The notes below the pieces were generated by a model. The model did not search any database, had not been told where the DNA came from, and saw only the letters and a program-made list of their open reading frames with translations. A stretch of 64,000 nt of DNA from Marinibacterium profundimaris. Lineage in GTDB: Bacteria > Pseudomonadota > Alphaproteobacteria > Rhodobacterales > Rhodobacteraceae. Each line of letters starts with the position of its first letter. Position 1 is the first letter of the stretch. This document shows, one piece after another, positions 20,080-28,508 of the stretch. Position numbers and translations under genes: made by a program. Location: assembly GCF_002210095.1 (NCBI RefSeq), contig NZ_AQQR01000002.1:434001-498000 (forward strand), written 5' to 3'.

Positions 20080-21507
20080 ATGACAGAAAGATCGCCCTTT
20101 TTCGACGAAATGTACGGCTTCGGAGAGCAGGCTCGACAGCCGTACAGCGACTATAATTCCTGGTTCTCCCAGGAAGACGTGGGCCGGCTCAGGAAGAAAA
20201 GCGAACAGGCGGAAGCTTTCTTTCGCCTGACCGGGATCACCTTTAACGTGTATGGTGTCGAAGAGGCGACCGAGCGTCTGATCCCCTTCGACCTGGTGCC
20301 CAGGATCCTGACCAGCCGCGAATGGGCGACGCTGGAAAAGGGCATCGAACAGAGGGTGCGGGCGATCAATTCGTTCCTGCACGACATCTATCACCGGCAG
20401 GAGATCCTGCGCGCCGGCCGCATCCCGGTCGAGATGGTGGCCCAGAACGACGCGTTCTTGCCGCAGATGATCGGCGTGGCGCCTCCGGGCAACATCTATA
20501 CCCACATCACCGGCACCGACCTTGTCCGCACGGGCGAGGATGAATTCTACGTCCTCGAAGACAATGCCCGCACGCCCTCCGGCGTCTCCTACATGCTGGA
20601 GAACCGCGAGACGATGCTGCACATGTTCCCCGAGCTTTTCAGCCGGATCAACGTCCGCGCGGTCAGCCACTACCCGCGCAGCCTGCGCCGCTCGTTGTCG
20701 TCTTGTCGGCCGACGATCTGCGACGGGCCGCCGACCCTGGCGGTGCTGACGCCGGGGATTCACAACTCGGCCTATTTCGAACATGCGTTCCTGGCCGACC
20801 AGATGGGTGTCGAACTGGTCGAGGGCCACGATCTGCGCGTGGTCGACGGCCGCGTGGCGATGCGCACGACCCGGGGCTACAAGCCGATCGACGTGATCTA
20901 TCGCCGGGTCGATGACGAATTCCTCGACCCGATGACCTTCAATCCCGACTCTGTCCTGGGCGTGCCGGGGATCATGGATGTCTACCGCGCGGGCGGGATC
21001 ACCATCGCCAACGCGCCGGGCACCGGCATCGCCGACGACAAGGCGATCTACAGCTACATGCCCGACATCGTCGAATTCTACACCGGCGAACAGCCCATCC
21101 TGAAGAACGTGCCGACCTGGCGCTGTTCCGAACCGGATGCGTTCAAATACGTGAAGGAAAATCTCGAAGAGCTGGTGGTCAAGGAGGTCCACGGCTCGGG
21201 CGGCTACGGCATGCTGGTGGGCCCGGCGGCCTCGAAGAAGGAAATCGCCGAGTTCCGCACCAAGCTGGAGGCCAAGCCGGGCAATTATATCGCCCAGCCG
21301 ACCCTGTCGCTGTCGACGGTGCCGATCCTGACCAAGGCGGGCCTGGCCCCGCGCCACGTGGACCTGCGGCCCTTCGCACTGGCGTCCCCCGGCGGGGTGG
21401 AGATCATCCCCGGCGGGCTGACCCGGGTGGCGCTGAAGAAAGGATCGCTGGTCGTGAATTCCAGCCAGGGAGGCGGCACCAAGGACACCTGGGTGCTGGA
21501 GGACTAA
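20080..21507 (+). CDS. Circularly permuted ATP-grasp type 2 protein
   Basis: 475 residues, DUF404/DUF407 family. Recognisable segments include the N-terminal FFDEMYGFGEQARQPY, VLEDNARTPSGVSYMLENR (ATP-grasp loop), KEVHGSGGYGML and GGLTRVALKKGSLVVNSSQGGG. Such proteins are expected to ligate an amino acid or amine to a carboxylate with ATP. It starts a tight four-gene unit (next gene after 4 bp) with alpha-E, transglutaminase-like and Anbu protease genes, a gene set known from comparative genomics but of unknown product. Confidence 0.93.
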   Translation: MTERSPFFDEMYGFGEQARQPYSDYNSWFSQEDVGRLRKKSEQAEAFFRLTGITFNVYGVEEATERLIPFDLVPRILTSREWATLEKGIEQRVRAINSFLHDIYHRQEILRAGRIPVEMVAQNDAFLPQMIGVAPPGNIYTHITGTDLVRTGEDEFYVLEDNARTPSGVSYMLENRETMLHMFPELFSRINVRAVSHYPRSLRRSLSSCRPTICDGPPTLAVLTPGIHNSAYFEHAFLADQMGVELVEGHDLRVVDGRVAMRTTRGYKPIDVIYRRVDDEFLDPMTFNPDSVLGVPGIMDVYRAGGITIANAPGTGIADDKAIYSYMPDIVEFYTGEQPILKNVPTWRCSEPDAFKYVKENLEELVVKEVHGSGGYGMLVGPAASKKEIAEFRTKLEAKPGNYIAQPTLSLSTVPILTKAGLAPRHVDLRPFALASPGGVEIIPGGLTRVALKKGSLVVNSSQGGGTKDTWVLED

Positions 21508-21511
21508 GGCA

Positions 21512-22453
21512 ATGCTCGGCAAGACCGCAGGCGGTATATTCTGGATGCTGCGCTACATGGAGCGCAGCGAGAACACGGCACGCATGATCGAGGCGGGGTT
21601 GCGCATCTCGCTGACCCGGTCCAGCGCGGCCGACAGCGAATGGTCCTCGATCCTGCAGGCGACCGGGGTCGCGGCGCAGTATTTCTCGCAGCACGATGCG
21701 ATCGACGGGCAGAAGGTCATCAACTTTCTCCTGCGCGAGAAGGGCAACGACGGATCTGTCATGGCCAATGTCGAACTGGCCCGGACCAATGCGCGGATGG
21801 TGCGCACCGCCCTGACCAAGGAGGTCTGGGAGGCGGTCAACGAATGCTGGATGACGCTGAAAAGCCAGCTTTCGCGACCCATCAAGCAGCAGGACCTGCC
21901 AGAGATCCTGACCTCGATCCGGCAGCGCACCGCCTTCGTGCGCGGCTCGCTGCACGGGACGATGGTGCGCAACGACATCTACGACTTCGCGCGCATGGGG
22001 ACGTTCTTTGAACGGGCCGACAATGCCGCGCGGGTGCTGGACGTGAAATACTACATCCTGCTGCCCTCGATCATGCATGTCGGCACCGTCAGCGACAACG
22101 TGCAGTGGGAAACCATCCTGCGCGCGACCTCGTCGGTGCGGGCCTACCAGTCGCTGCATGACGGGGAATTCGACCCGCGCAAGATCGCGCGGTTCCTGAT
22201 CCTCGACAGGCGGCTGCCACGATCGCTGGCATTCTGCTATCACAAGATGCAGGCCAATCTCAGCTACCTTGCCGACGATTACGGGGAGCGAAAGGAGAGC
22301 CACAAGATGGTGGACCAGATCTGCCACAAGTTCGACCATTCGACCATCGACCAGATCTTCGAATACGGCCTGCACGAATTCGTCACCGAATTCCTGGCCG
22401 AAAGCCATGCGCTCGGTCGTCAGATCGAACGCGATTATCGGTTCTACGAATAG
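21512..22453 (+). CDS. Alpha-E (DUF403) domain protein
   Basis: 313 residues, entirely alpha-helical, DUF403. The opening LGKTAGGIFWMLRYMERSENTARMIEAGLRI is the family signature. No catalytic motif is known. It is almost always coded next to circularly permuted ATP-grasp and transglutaminase-like genes, as here (4-bp gaps on both sides), so it is probably a structural or carrier component of the same modification pathway. Confidence 0.93.
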   Translation: MLGKTAGGIFWMLRYMERSENTARMIEAGLRISLTRSSAADSEWSSILQATGVAAQYFSQHDAIDGQKVINFLLREKGNDGSVMANVELARTNARMVRTALTKEVWEAVNECWMTLKSQLSRPIKQQDLPEILTSIRQRTAFVRGSLHGTMVRNDIYDFARMGTFFERADNAARVLDVKYYILLPSIMHVGTVSDNVQWETILRATSSVRAYQSLHDGEFDPRKIARFLILDRRLPRSLAFCYHKMQANLSYLADDYGERKESHKMVDQICHKFDHSTIDQIFEYGLHEFVTEFLAESHALGRQIERDYRFYE

Positions 22454-22456
22454 GCC

Positions 22457-23260
22457 ATGCATCTGAAAATCTCGCACACCACATCGTATCACTACGATAA
22501 CCCGGTTCCCTACGCGCTGCAGCAGTTGCGGCTGCGACCGAAGTCGCGGGCCGAGCAGAACGTCATCTCGTGGGACGTCACCGTCGATGGCGGGCGGCTG
22601 GAAGCGTCGTTCGAGGACGAGCACGCCAATCGCGTCGACCTGATCAGCTTCGAACCGGGGGCGCAGGACATCGTGATCACCTGCGAAGGTGAGGTGGAGG
22701 TCACCGACAACAACGGCGTCGTCGGCAAGCACACCGGCTTCACGCCGCTGTGGCTGTTCGACCGGACCACGAAGCTGACGAAGCCCGGCCCGGGGCTGCG
22801 GGCGCTGATGTCGGATTTCACCCGGCCCGAAAGCGACCTGGCCACGTTGCACGGTCTGTCGGACCATATCCTGTCCAAGGTGCCCTATTCGAAGGAGCAG
22901 ACCTCGGCGATGCTGACCGCCGAACAGGCTTTGGCCGAAGGGCACGGCGTATGCCAGGATCACGCGCATATCTTCATCGCCGCCGCGCGGCAGCTGGGCC
23001 ATCCGGCGCGCTACGTCAGCGGCTACCTGATGATGGACGAGCAGGTCGAGCAAAGCGCCAGCCACGCCTGGGCCGAGGCCTATGTCGACGGGCTGGGCTG
23101 GGTCGGGTTCGACGTGTCGAACGGGCAAAGCCCGGATGCGCGTTATGTCCGCGTGGCCACGGGGCTGGACTATTCGCAGGCCGCGCCGACGTCGGGGATG
23201 CGCTTTGGCGAGGGGCCGGAATCGATGCGCGTGACGCTGGTGGTCGAACAGCAGCAGTGA
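22457..23260 (+). CDS. Transglutaminase-like cysteine peptidase
   Basis: 267 residues. N-terminal beta domain (LKISHTTSYHYDNPVPYALQ) followed by a transglutaminase core: Cys in GHGVCQDHAHIF, His in SASHAWAEAYVDGLGWVGFDVSN, and the Asp that follows. No signal peptide, so cytoplasmic. It probably hydrolyses or forms an isopeptide-like bond in the pathway of its neighbours. Confidence 0.93.
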   Translation: MHLKISHTTSYHYDNPVPYALQQLRLRPKSRAEQNVISWDVTVDGGRLEASFEDEHANRVDLISFEPGAQDIVITCEGEVEVTDNNGVVGKHTGFTPLWLFDRTTKLTKPGPGLRALMSDFTRPESDLATLHGLSDHILSKVPYSKEQTSAMLTAEQALAEGHGVCQDHAHIFIAAARQLGHPARYVSGYLMMDEQVEQSASHAWAEAYVDGLGWVGFDVSNGQSPDARYVRVATGLDYSQAAPTSGMRFGEGPESMRVTLVVEQQQ

Positions 23261-23343
23261 CGCCGGGTTCGCAAGCCGCTAGTAACCGATTCTGAATGGG
23301 GTTCCGCTATACGCGGAGACAGGCGAATCGGGTTGGCGGGGCT

Positions 23344-24078
23344 ATGACCTATTGTGTTGGAATGCGACTGGATCGCGGGTTGGTCTTCATGTCCGACACG
23401 CGGACCAATGCGGGCCTGGACAACATTGCCACGGCCCGGAAGATGCACACCTGGGAGGTGCCGGGCGATCGCGTGATCACGCTGATGACCGCCGGCAACC
23501 TGGCAACGACGCAATCGGTGGTCGGCATCCTCGACGAACGCACCAAGGCGCCGGTCGATCGCGCGCCGTCGATCCTGCAGAGCCCGTCGATGTTCCAGAT
23601 CGCGCGCGAGGTCGGCACGACCCTGAAAGAGGTCATCCACTCCAACGACGACAGCGGTGCCGAGGCGGCGGCCTTCGGCGCGACGATGATCCTGGGCGGT
23701 CAGATCAAGGGCAGCCCGCCGCGCCTGTTCCTGATCTATCCCGAGGGCAATTTCATCGAGGCCTCCGACGACAACCCGTTCTTCCAGATCGGCGAGACCA
23801 AGTACGGCAAGCCGATCCTGGTGCGGGCCTATGACAAGACGGCGAGCTTCGAGAATTCGATCAAGCTGCTGCTGGTCAGCTTCGATTCGACGATCAAGTC
23901 GAACCTCTCGGTCGGGCTGCCGATCGACTATGTCACCTACACCGCCGATACCCTGCGTTTCGGCGTGCAGGGGCGGATCCTGGACAGCGACCCTTATTAC
24001 CAGGAAGTCTCCAACGGCTGGAGCGAGGCGCTGAAATCGGCCTTTGCCCAGCTGCCGGATTTCACCTTTCCGGAGTGA
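23344..24078 (+). CDS. Anbu-type bacterial proteasome-related protease
   Basis: 244 residues beginning MTYCVGMRLDRGLVFMSDTRTNAG. Removal of Met exposes Thr1 directly, without a propeptide. Asp17 and Lys32 (counted from Thr1) are in place for an N-terminal-nucleophile protease. This matches Anbu, the ancestral beta-subunit homologue, known structurally as helical or ring-like assemblies with weak or no measured activity. The frame extends 16 codons upstream, but the start at 23344 is the one that places Thr at the N-terminus. The 83-bp gap after the transglutaminase gene is larger than the others in the unit. Confidence 0.9.
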   Translation: MTYCVGMRLDRGLVFMSDTRTNAGLDNIATARKMHTWEVPGDRVITLMTAGNLATTQSVVGILDERTKAPVDRAPSILQSPSMFQIAREVGTTLKEVIHSNDDSGAEAAAFGATMILGGQIKGSPPRLFLIYPEGNFIEASDDNPFFQIGETKYGKPILVRAYDKTASFENSIKLLLVSFDSTIKSNLSVGLPIDYVTYTADTLRFGVQGRILDSDPYYQEVSNGWSEALKSAFAQLPDFTFPE

Positions 24079-24338
24079 TCGCCCGGCATCGGGGGTAAAA
24101 GCGCCCGGCCCCCCATCGAGGGGGGCAGGGCGCTGCCCGGCGCGGCCGGGCGGGCGCCCAGCGGGGGCGGAGGGCCCCGTGCCATCGCAAAGCAAGGGGC
24201 GGCAACGTCGCGCGGCCCCGGCACAAAGCGGCGGGCCCGGCGACTTCTGCGGCCGATCCCGCGCCGCATCGACCCGGGTCTGCACCGGCGCCCATCCGCC
24301 GCCGGACGGGCCATCGCGCCGCACCCTGCTGCTGCCCC

Positions 24339-24369
24339 TTGACCTTCCAGTAACTGGAAGCCCTATCTG
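24339..24369 (+). promoter_or_regulatory. CueR-type copA promoter and operator
   Basis: TTGACC (-35, 24339-24344) and TATCTG (-10, 24364-24369) are separated by 19 bp, the over-long spacer of MerR-activated promoters. Inside the spacer lies a perfect dyad, CTTCCAG-TAA-CTGGAAG (24344-24360), which fits the known CueR box. Expected +1 falls at about 24375-24377, at the copA start codon. Confidence 0.85.
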
Positions 24370-24375
24370 GGGTGC

Positions 24376-26871
24376 ATGAGCATGACATCCGACACCCCGC
24401 TGCGCCTTGAAGTCGAGAACCTCAGCTGCGCCAGCTGCGTCCGCCGCGCCGAAGCCGCCCTGGCCGACGTGCCCGGCATCGGCGGCGCGAGCGTCAACCT
24501 GGCCAACCGCACGGCCACCGTCGAGCCCGGCACCGCCACGGGCGCGGCGCTGGCCGAAGCGCTGTCCGCCGCAGGCTACCCCGCGCGCGAGGCCGAGGCG
24601 CGGCTGGATATCGAGGGCATGACCTGCGCAGGCTGTGCCGGCCGCGCCGAACGGGCGCTGGCCGCGGTGCCCGGGGTGATCTCGGCCCAGGTGAACCTGG
24701 CCGACCGCACCGCCCGGATCCGCTATTTCGAGGGCGCCACCACGCCCGAGGCCCTGGGCGCGGCCTCGGCCGAGGCCGGTTACCCGGGCACCCCGCACGA
24801 GACCGGGCAGGGCGCCGACGCCGGCCAGCGGGCGGAGGAGGAGATCACCAGGACCCGCCGCGCCACGCTGACCGCGCTTGCGCTGACCCTGCCGATCTTC
24901 GTGCTCGAGATGACGGGCCACGTGATCCCCGCCTTCCACCACTGGATCGCCGCGACCATCGGCATGACGACCTCCTGGACGATCCAGGCGGTGCTGGCCA
25001 CGCTGGTGCTGATCGGGCCGGGCCGCGATTTCTTCCGCCACGGGATCCCGCGCCTGCTGAAGGGCGACCCGGACATGAACGCTCTGGTCGCGCTCGGCTC
25101 CGGCGCGGCCTGGATCTTTTCCACCGTCGCGTTGCTGGCGCCCGCCCTGCTGCCCGAAGGCACGCGCGCGGTCTATTACGAGGCCGCCGCCGTCATCGTC
25201 ACGCTGATCCTTGCCGGCCGCTGGCTGGAGGCCCGCGCCCGCGGCCGCACCGGTGTCGCGATCCGCAAGCTGATCGCCCTACGTCCCGAAACCGCCCTGG
25301 TCGAGACCGAAAACGGTCCCGAGGAACGCCCCACCGACAGCCTGAGCCCCGGCGATGTGCTGGTGGTGCCGCCGGGCCGCAGCCTCGCCGCGGACGGCGA
25401 GGTCGTGTCGGGTGACAGTTACATCGACGAATCCATGATCACCGGCGAACCCGTCCCGGTGGCACGCGGCGCGGGCGACCGGGTCGTGGGCGGGACGGTC
25501 AACGGGTCGGGCACGCTGCGGGTCCGGGTGACCTCGACCGGGGCCGACACCCTGCTGTCGCGCATCGTCGCCATGGTCGAAGAGGCGCAGGGCGCGCGGC
25601 TGCCGATCCAGGCGCTGGCCGACCGCGTGGTGCGGATCTTCGTGCCCGTGGTGCTGGTCATCGCTACGCTGACCTTCGTCACCTGGATGGTCTTCGGCCC
25701 GGTGCCGGCGCTGTCCCACGCGCTGGTGGCCGCGATTTCCGTATTGATCATCGCCTGCCCCTGCGCCATGGGGCTTGCCACGCCGACCTCGATCATGGTC
25801 GGCACCGGCCGCGCGGCCGAGCTGGGCGTGCTGTTCCGCCGGGGCACGGCGCTTGAGGGGCTGGCCGGCATCCGGGTCATAGCCTTCGACAAGACCGGCA
25901 CCCTGACCGAAGGCCGGCCCAGCTTGACCACGATCCGACCCGCCGGGGACTGGACCGAGGACGCGGCCCTGCGCATCGCGGCGGCGGTCGAACGCGGATC
26001 GGACCACCCGATCGCGAAGGCCATCGTCGAAGGCGCCGCGCAACGCGGGCTCGACCTGCCACAGACCTCGGACGAGCAGGCGCTGCCGGGCTACGGCCTG
26101 CAGGCCATGGTCGAGGGCCGCCGCATCCTGCTGGGCGCCCCCCGCCTGATGACGCGCGAAGGCATTGCCCTGCCCGAGATCCCGGGCGACACCGGCGCCG
26201 ACACCCCGGTCTGGCTGGCGGTGGACGGGCAGGCGGCGGCCTATCTCGCGGTTGCCGACGCGATCAAACCCGATGCGAGCCGCGCCGTCGCCGCGCTGCA
26301 GGCCGAGGGGCTGGAGGTCGCCATGATCACAGGTGACGCCCGCGCCCCGGCCGAGGCGATCGCCCGCAAGCTTGGCATCACCCATGTCGAGGCCGAGGTG
26401 CTGCCGGGCGACAAGCAGGAGGCCGTCAAACGCCTGCGCGACCGGCTTGGCCCGGTGGCCTTTGCCGGCGACGGGATCAACGACGCCCCGGCCCTGGCCG
26501 AGGCCGACGTGGGCCTTGCCATGGGCACCGGCACCGACATCGCCGTCGAAGCGGCGGATGTCGTCATGGTCTCGGGCGCCGTGGCGGGGGCGGTCAACGC
26601 ACATCACGTGTCGAAGGCGACCCTGTCCAACATCCGGCAGAACCTGTTCTGGGCCTTCGCCTACAATTCCGCGCTGATCCCCGTTGCGGCCGGCGTGCTT
26701 TATCCGCTGACCGGCACGCTGCTGTCGCCGATGCTGGCGGCCGGGGCGATGGCGCTGTCCTCGGTCTTTGTGGTGTCCAACGCGCTGCGCCTGCGCCGGA
26801 TCGCCCCGGCCCTGGCCGAGACGCCCGCGCGCCCGGCCAACAGCGCCGCGCCGAAGACGGTGACGCCATGA
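24376..26871 (+). CDS. copA: Copper-exporting P1B-type ATPase
   Basis: 831 residues. Two N-terminal heavy-metal-binding domains with CASC and CAGC copper sites, membrane segments, the CPC motif near residue 461 (CPCAMGL), the phosphorylation motif DKTGT at about 505 and GDGINDAPAL at about 698. Exports Cu(I) from the cytoplasm. ATGs at 24376 and 24382 are both possible. With the CueR promoter immediately upstream, the mRNA would begin at or within a couple of bases of the first ATG, so it may be leaderless. Its stop overlaps cueR as ATGA. Confidence 0.96.
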   Translation: MSMTSDTPLRLEVENLSCASCVRRAEAALADVPGIGGASVNLANRTATVEPGTATGAALAEALSAAGYPAREAEARLDIEGMTCAGCAGRAERALAAVPGVISAQVNLADRTARIRYFEGATTPEALGAASAEAGYPGTPHETGQGADAGQRAEEEITRTRRATLTALALTLPIFVLEMTGHVIPAFHHWIAATIGMTTSWTIQAVLATLVLIGPGRDFFRHGIPRLLKGDPDMNALVALGSGAAWIFSTVALLAPALLPEGTRAVYYEAAAVIVTLILAGRWLEARARGRTGVAIRKLIALRPETALVETENGPEERPTDSLSPGDVLVVPPGRSLAADGEVVSGDSYIDESMITGEPVPVARGAGDRVVGGTVNGSGTLRVRVTSTGADTLLSRIVAMVEEAQGARLPIQALADRVVRIFVPVVLVIATLTFVTWMVFGPVPALSHALVAAISVLIIACPCAMGLATPTSIMVGTGRAAELGVLFRRGTALEGLAGIRVIAFDKTGTLTEGRPSLTTIRPAGDWTEDAALRIAAAVERGSDHPIAKAIVEGAAQRGLDLPQTSDEQALPGYGLQAMVEGRRILLGAPRLMTREGIALPEIPGDTGADTPVWLAVDGQAAAYLAVADAIKPDASRAVAALQAEGLEVAMITGDARAPAEAIARKLGITHVEAEVLPGDKQEAVKRLRDRLGPVAFAGDGINDAPALAEADVGLAMGTGTDIAVEAADVVMVSGAVAGAVNAHHVSKATLSNIRQNLFWAFAYNSALIPVAAGVLYPLTGTLLSPMLAAGAMALSSVFVVSNALRLRRIAPALAETPARPANSAAPKTVTP

Positions 26872-27269
26872 ACATCGGCGCGGCGGCGAAACGCACCGGC
26901 CTGCCGGCCAAGACGATCCGCTATTACGAGGAAATCGGGCTGATCCGCCCGGCGCGCGATCCGAACGGCTACCGCGATTTCTCGGAAACCGATGTGCACA
27001 AGCTGGCCTTCCTTGGACGCGCCCGGTCCTTCGATTTCTCGATCGAGGATTGCCGTTCGCTTCTGGCCCTGTACGAAGACAGCACGCGCGCTTCGGGCGA
27101 CGTGAAGCGCATCGCCGAGGGGCATCTGGAGAGAATCGACGCCAAGCTGGCCGAGCTGCACGAGATGCGGCGCACCCTGTCTTCGCTGGTCGACAGCTGC
27201 GCGGGAGACAACCGGCCGGATTGCCCGATTCTCCGCGACCTGGCCTCGGACCCTGCCGGGCACGGCTGA
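26868..27269 (+). CDS. cueR: MerR family copper-responsive regulator
   Basis: 133 residues. MerR helix-turn-helix (IGAAAKRTGLPAKTIRYYEEIGLI), dimerization helix, and a metal loop with Cys111 and Cys119. Ser76 at the position of E. coli CueR Ser77 points to monovalent ions (Cu+, Ag+, Au+). Unlike E. coli, the gene is cotranscribed with its target copA (ATGA overlap), giving positive feedback on its own expression. Confidence 0.94.
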   Translation: MNIGAAAKRTGLPAKTIRYYEEIGLIRPARDPNGYRDFSETDVHKLAFLGRARSFDFSIEDCRSLLALYEDSTRASGDVKRIAEGHLERIDAKLAELHEMRRTLSSLVDSCAGDNRPDCPILRDLASDPAGHG

Positions 27270-27518
27270 CCTTGCTGCAATGCAGCGTCAAGTCTCTGGC
27301 AGGGATGGGAAAATCTGTCAGATCGTGGGTAGCGGTATGGCACCGTATACCAGCGTCATGATTTTATGGCATTTTGGCTGGAACGCCAACTCATGACAGC
27401 TATGCGCAAAGCGCGATTGTGGCCGGGGCGCGGCGCCCCATATTCTGCACTGCAGCAAGATATTGAACACATCGCCGCGCCAAGGGTGGCGCGGCACAGC
27501 CGAAACAGGACGCCACAG

Positions 27519-27860
27519 ATGAAAACCGCCGCCATCACCGCTTTCGCCATCGCCCTCGCGGGCGCCGCTTCCGCCGACCAGATCACCCTGACCGAGCCGC
27601 TCTCGGGCGCCAGCCTGCATGACGGCGGTGTCGACATGAATGTCTACATGACCGAGGTCGACGCCGGGCTCGAAGTCGTCGCCACCTACACGCCGTCCGA
27701 AACCTATGCGCCGGCCCGCGTGGCCATGGTGCTCGCCGATGGCGACGCGGTCAGCTTCGCGCTGCCGGGCGCGCCTTCGGCTCATTACGCCTTTGCCCGC
27801 ACCGGCGGCGACGTCACCGTGACGGCCAGCCCGGTCGGCGTCCAATACGCCAGCAAGTAA
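27519..27860 (+). CDS. Small secreted hypothetical protein
   Basis: 113 residues with a Sec signal peptide (MKTAAITAFAIALAGAASA, cleavage about residue 19). The mature ~94 residues are acidic and probably beta-rich (DMNVYMTEVDAGLEVVATYTP). I do not recognise a family. The start is preceded by CGCCACAG with only a weak Shine-Dalgarno. A strong terminator follows. It sits after cueR but is separated by 249 bp, so a copper link is not implied. Confidence 0.75.
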   Translation: MKTAAITAFAIALAGAASADQITLTEPLSGASLHDGGVDMNVYMTEVDAGLEVVATYTPSETYAPARVAMVLADGDAVSFALPGAPSAHYAFARTGGDVTVTASPVGVQYASK

Positions 27861-27907
27861 GTCACCGACCTATTCCCGGCCTCCCGGCTTCGGGGGTCCG
27901 GTCACGC

Positions 27908-27949
27908 AAAGGCCGCCGCGCGTCTCCTCCTCCGCGCGGCGGCCTTTTT
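27908..27949 (+). terminator. Rho-independent terminator
   Basis: Perfect long stem AAAGGCCGCCGCGCG / CGCGCGGCGGCCTTT around a 10-nt pyrimidine loop, ending in five T. Ends the 27519-27860 gene. Confidence 0.9.
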
Positions 27950-28204
27950 GCGTCTGGGGGGCGGGTGACGCCCGTGCCACAGGGGCAGCGCGCTGGCCGG
28001 GACCCTCGCGCGGCGCGGTTGCGCGGCGCGGCGGGGATCCCATATAGAGGACGAAGCAATCATACCCTCAAGGGAATTGTAGATGTTGGAGATTGTCCGG
28101 AGCTGATCCGGATCTCGACAGACCGGGATCCGCGCTAACGCCCGCCCGCGCAGCCTGCGCCGGGCCGTGGCTTGACGTGCCTATCCAATTCCGGACATCC
28201 GACA
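27950..28204. other. Intergenic region before yjhX
   Basis: 255 bp without a convincing gene. It contains an AT-richer patch (28055-28095) likely to hold the yjhX promoter, then closely spaced GGATC/GATCC repeats (28105-28135) able to form small hairpins. No clear operator. Confidence 0.5.
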
Positions 28205-28462
28205 ATGAACATCTCGAAAAACGAACAGCGCGTGCTGCACGCGTTGGCGCAGGGCGGTCGCATCCTGTACGAACGCGGGCCCAACGGCCGCGTTACGGAG
28301 GTGCAATGCTACACGCGTGAGGGCTACATGCTGGAAAACTGCACCCTCGACGTCTTCGCGAAGCTGCGCCGCAAGCGGTTCATCGAATCGCTGAATTCCA
28401 GCCCCTACCGGATCTCGGAGAAGGGCCGCCGCAACGTGCGCGCCCAGCTCGACAACCGTTAG
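28205..28462 (+). CDS. yjhX: YjhX family (UPF0386) toxin-like protein
   Basis: 85 residues matching UPF0386/YjhX along the whole length: MNISKNEQRVLHALAQGG at the start, CYTREGYMLENCTLDVFAKLRRK, and YRISEKGRRNVRAQLDNR at the end. In E. coli YjhX is the toxin of the YjhX-YjhQ pair (YjhQ is a GNAT acetyltransferase). No GNAT gene lies beside it here, so it is an orphan. The DNA-binding-like winged-helix pattern also allows a regulatory role. Confidence 0.88.
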   Translation: MNISKNEQRVLHALAQGGRILYERGPNGRVTEVQCYTREGYMLENCTLDVFAKLRRKRFIESLNSSPYRISEKGRRNVRAQLDNR

Positions 28463-28508
28463 ATCCCTGCGGACGGCCGTTCCCGCGGCCGTCCGACCCC
28501 GTGCCGGG

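Noticed and set aside
24079-24338. GC-rich inverted repeats after the Anbu gene
   Set aside because: Several overlapping G/C runs can pair in many ways; none has a clear loop plus T tract. Apart from the CueR site at the end, nothing in this stretch could be supported.
27274-27286. Short dyad GCTGCA-A-TGCAGC after cueR
   Set aside because: Six-base arms with a PstI-like core are expected by chance in such GC-rich DNA; no terminator tail.
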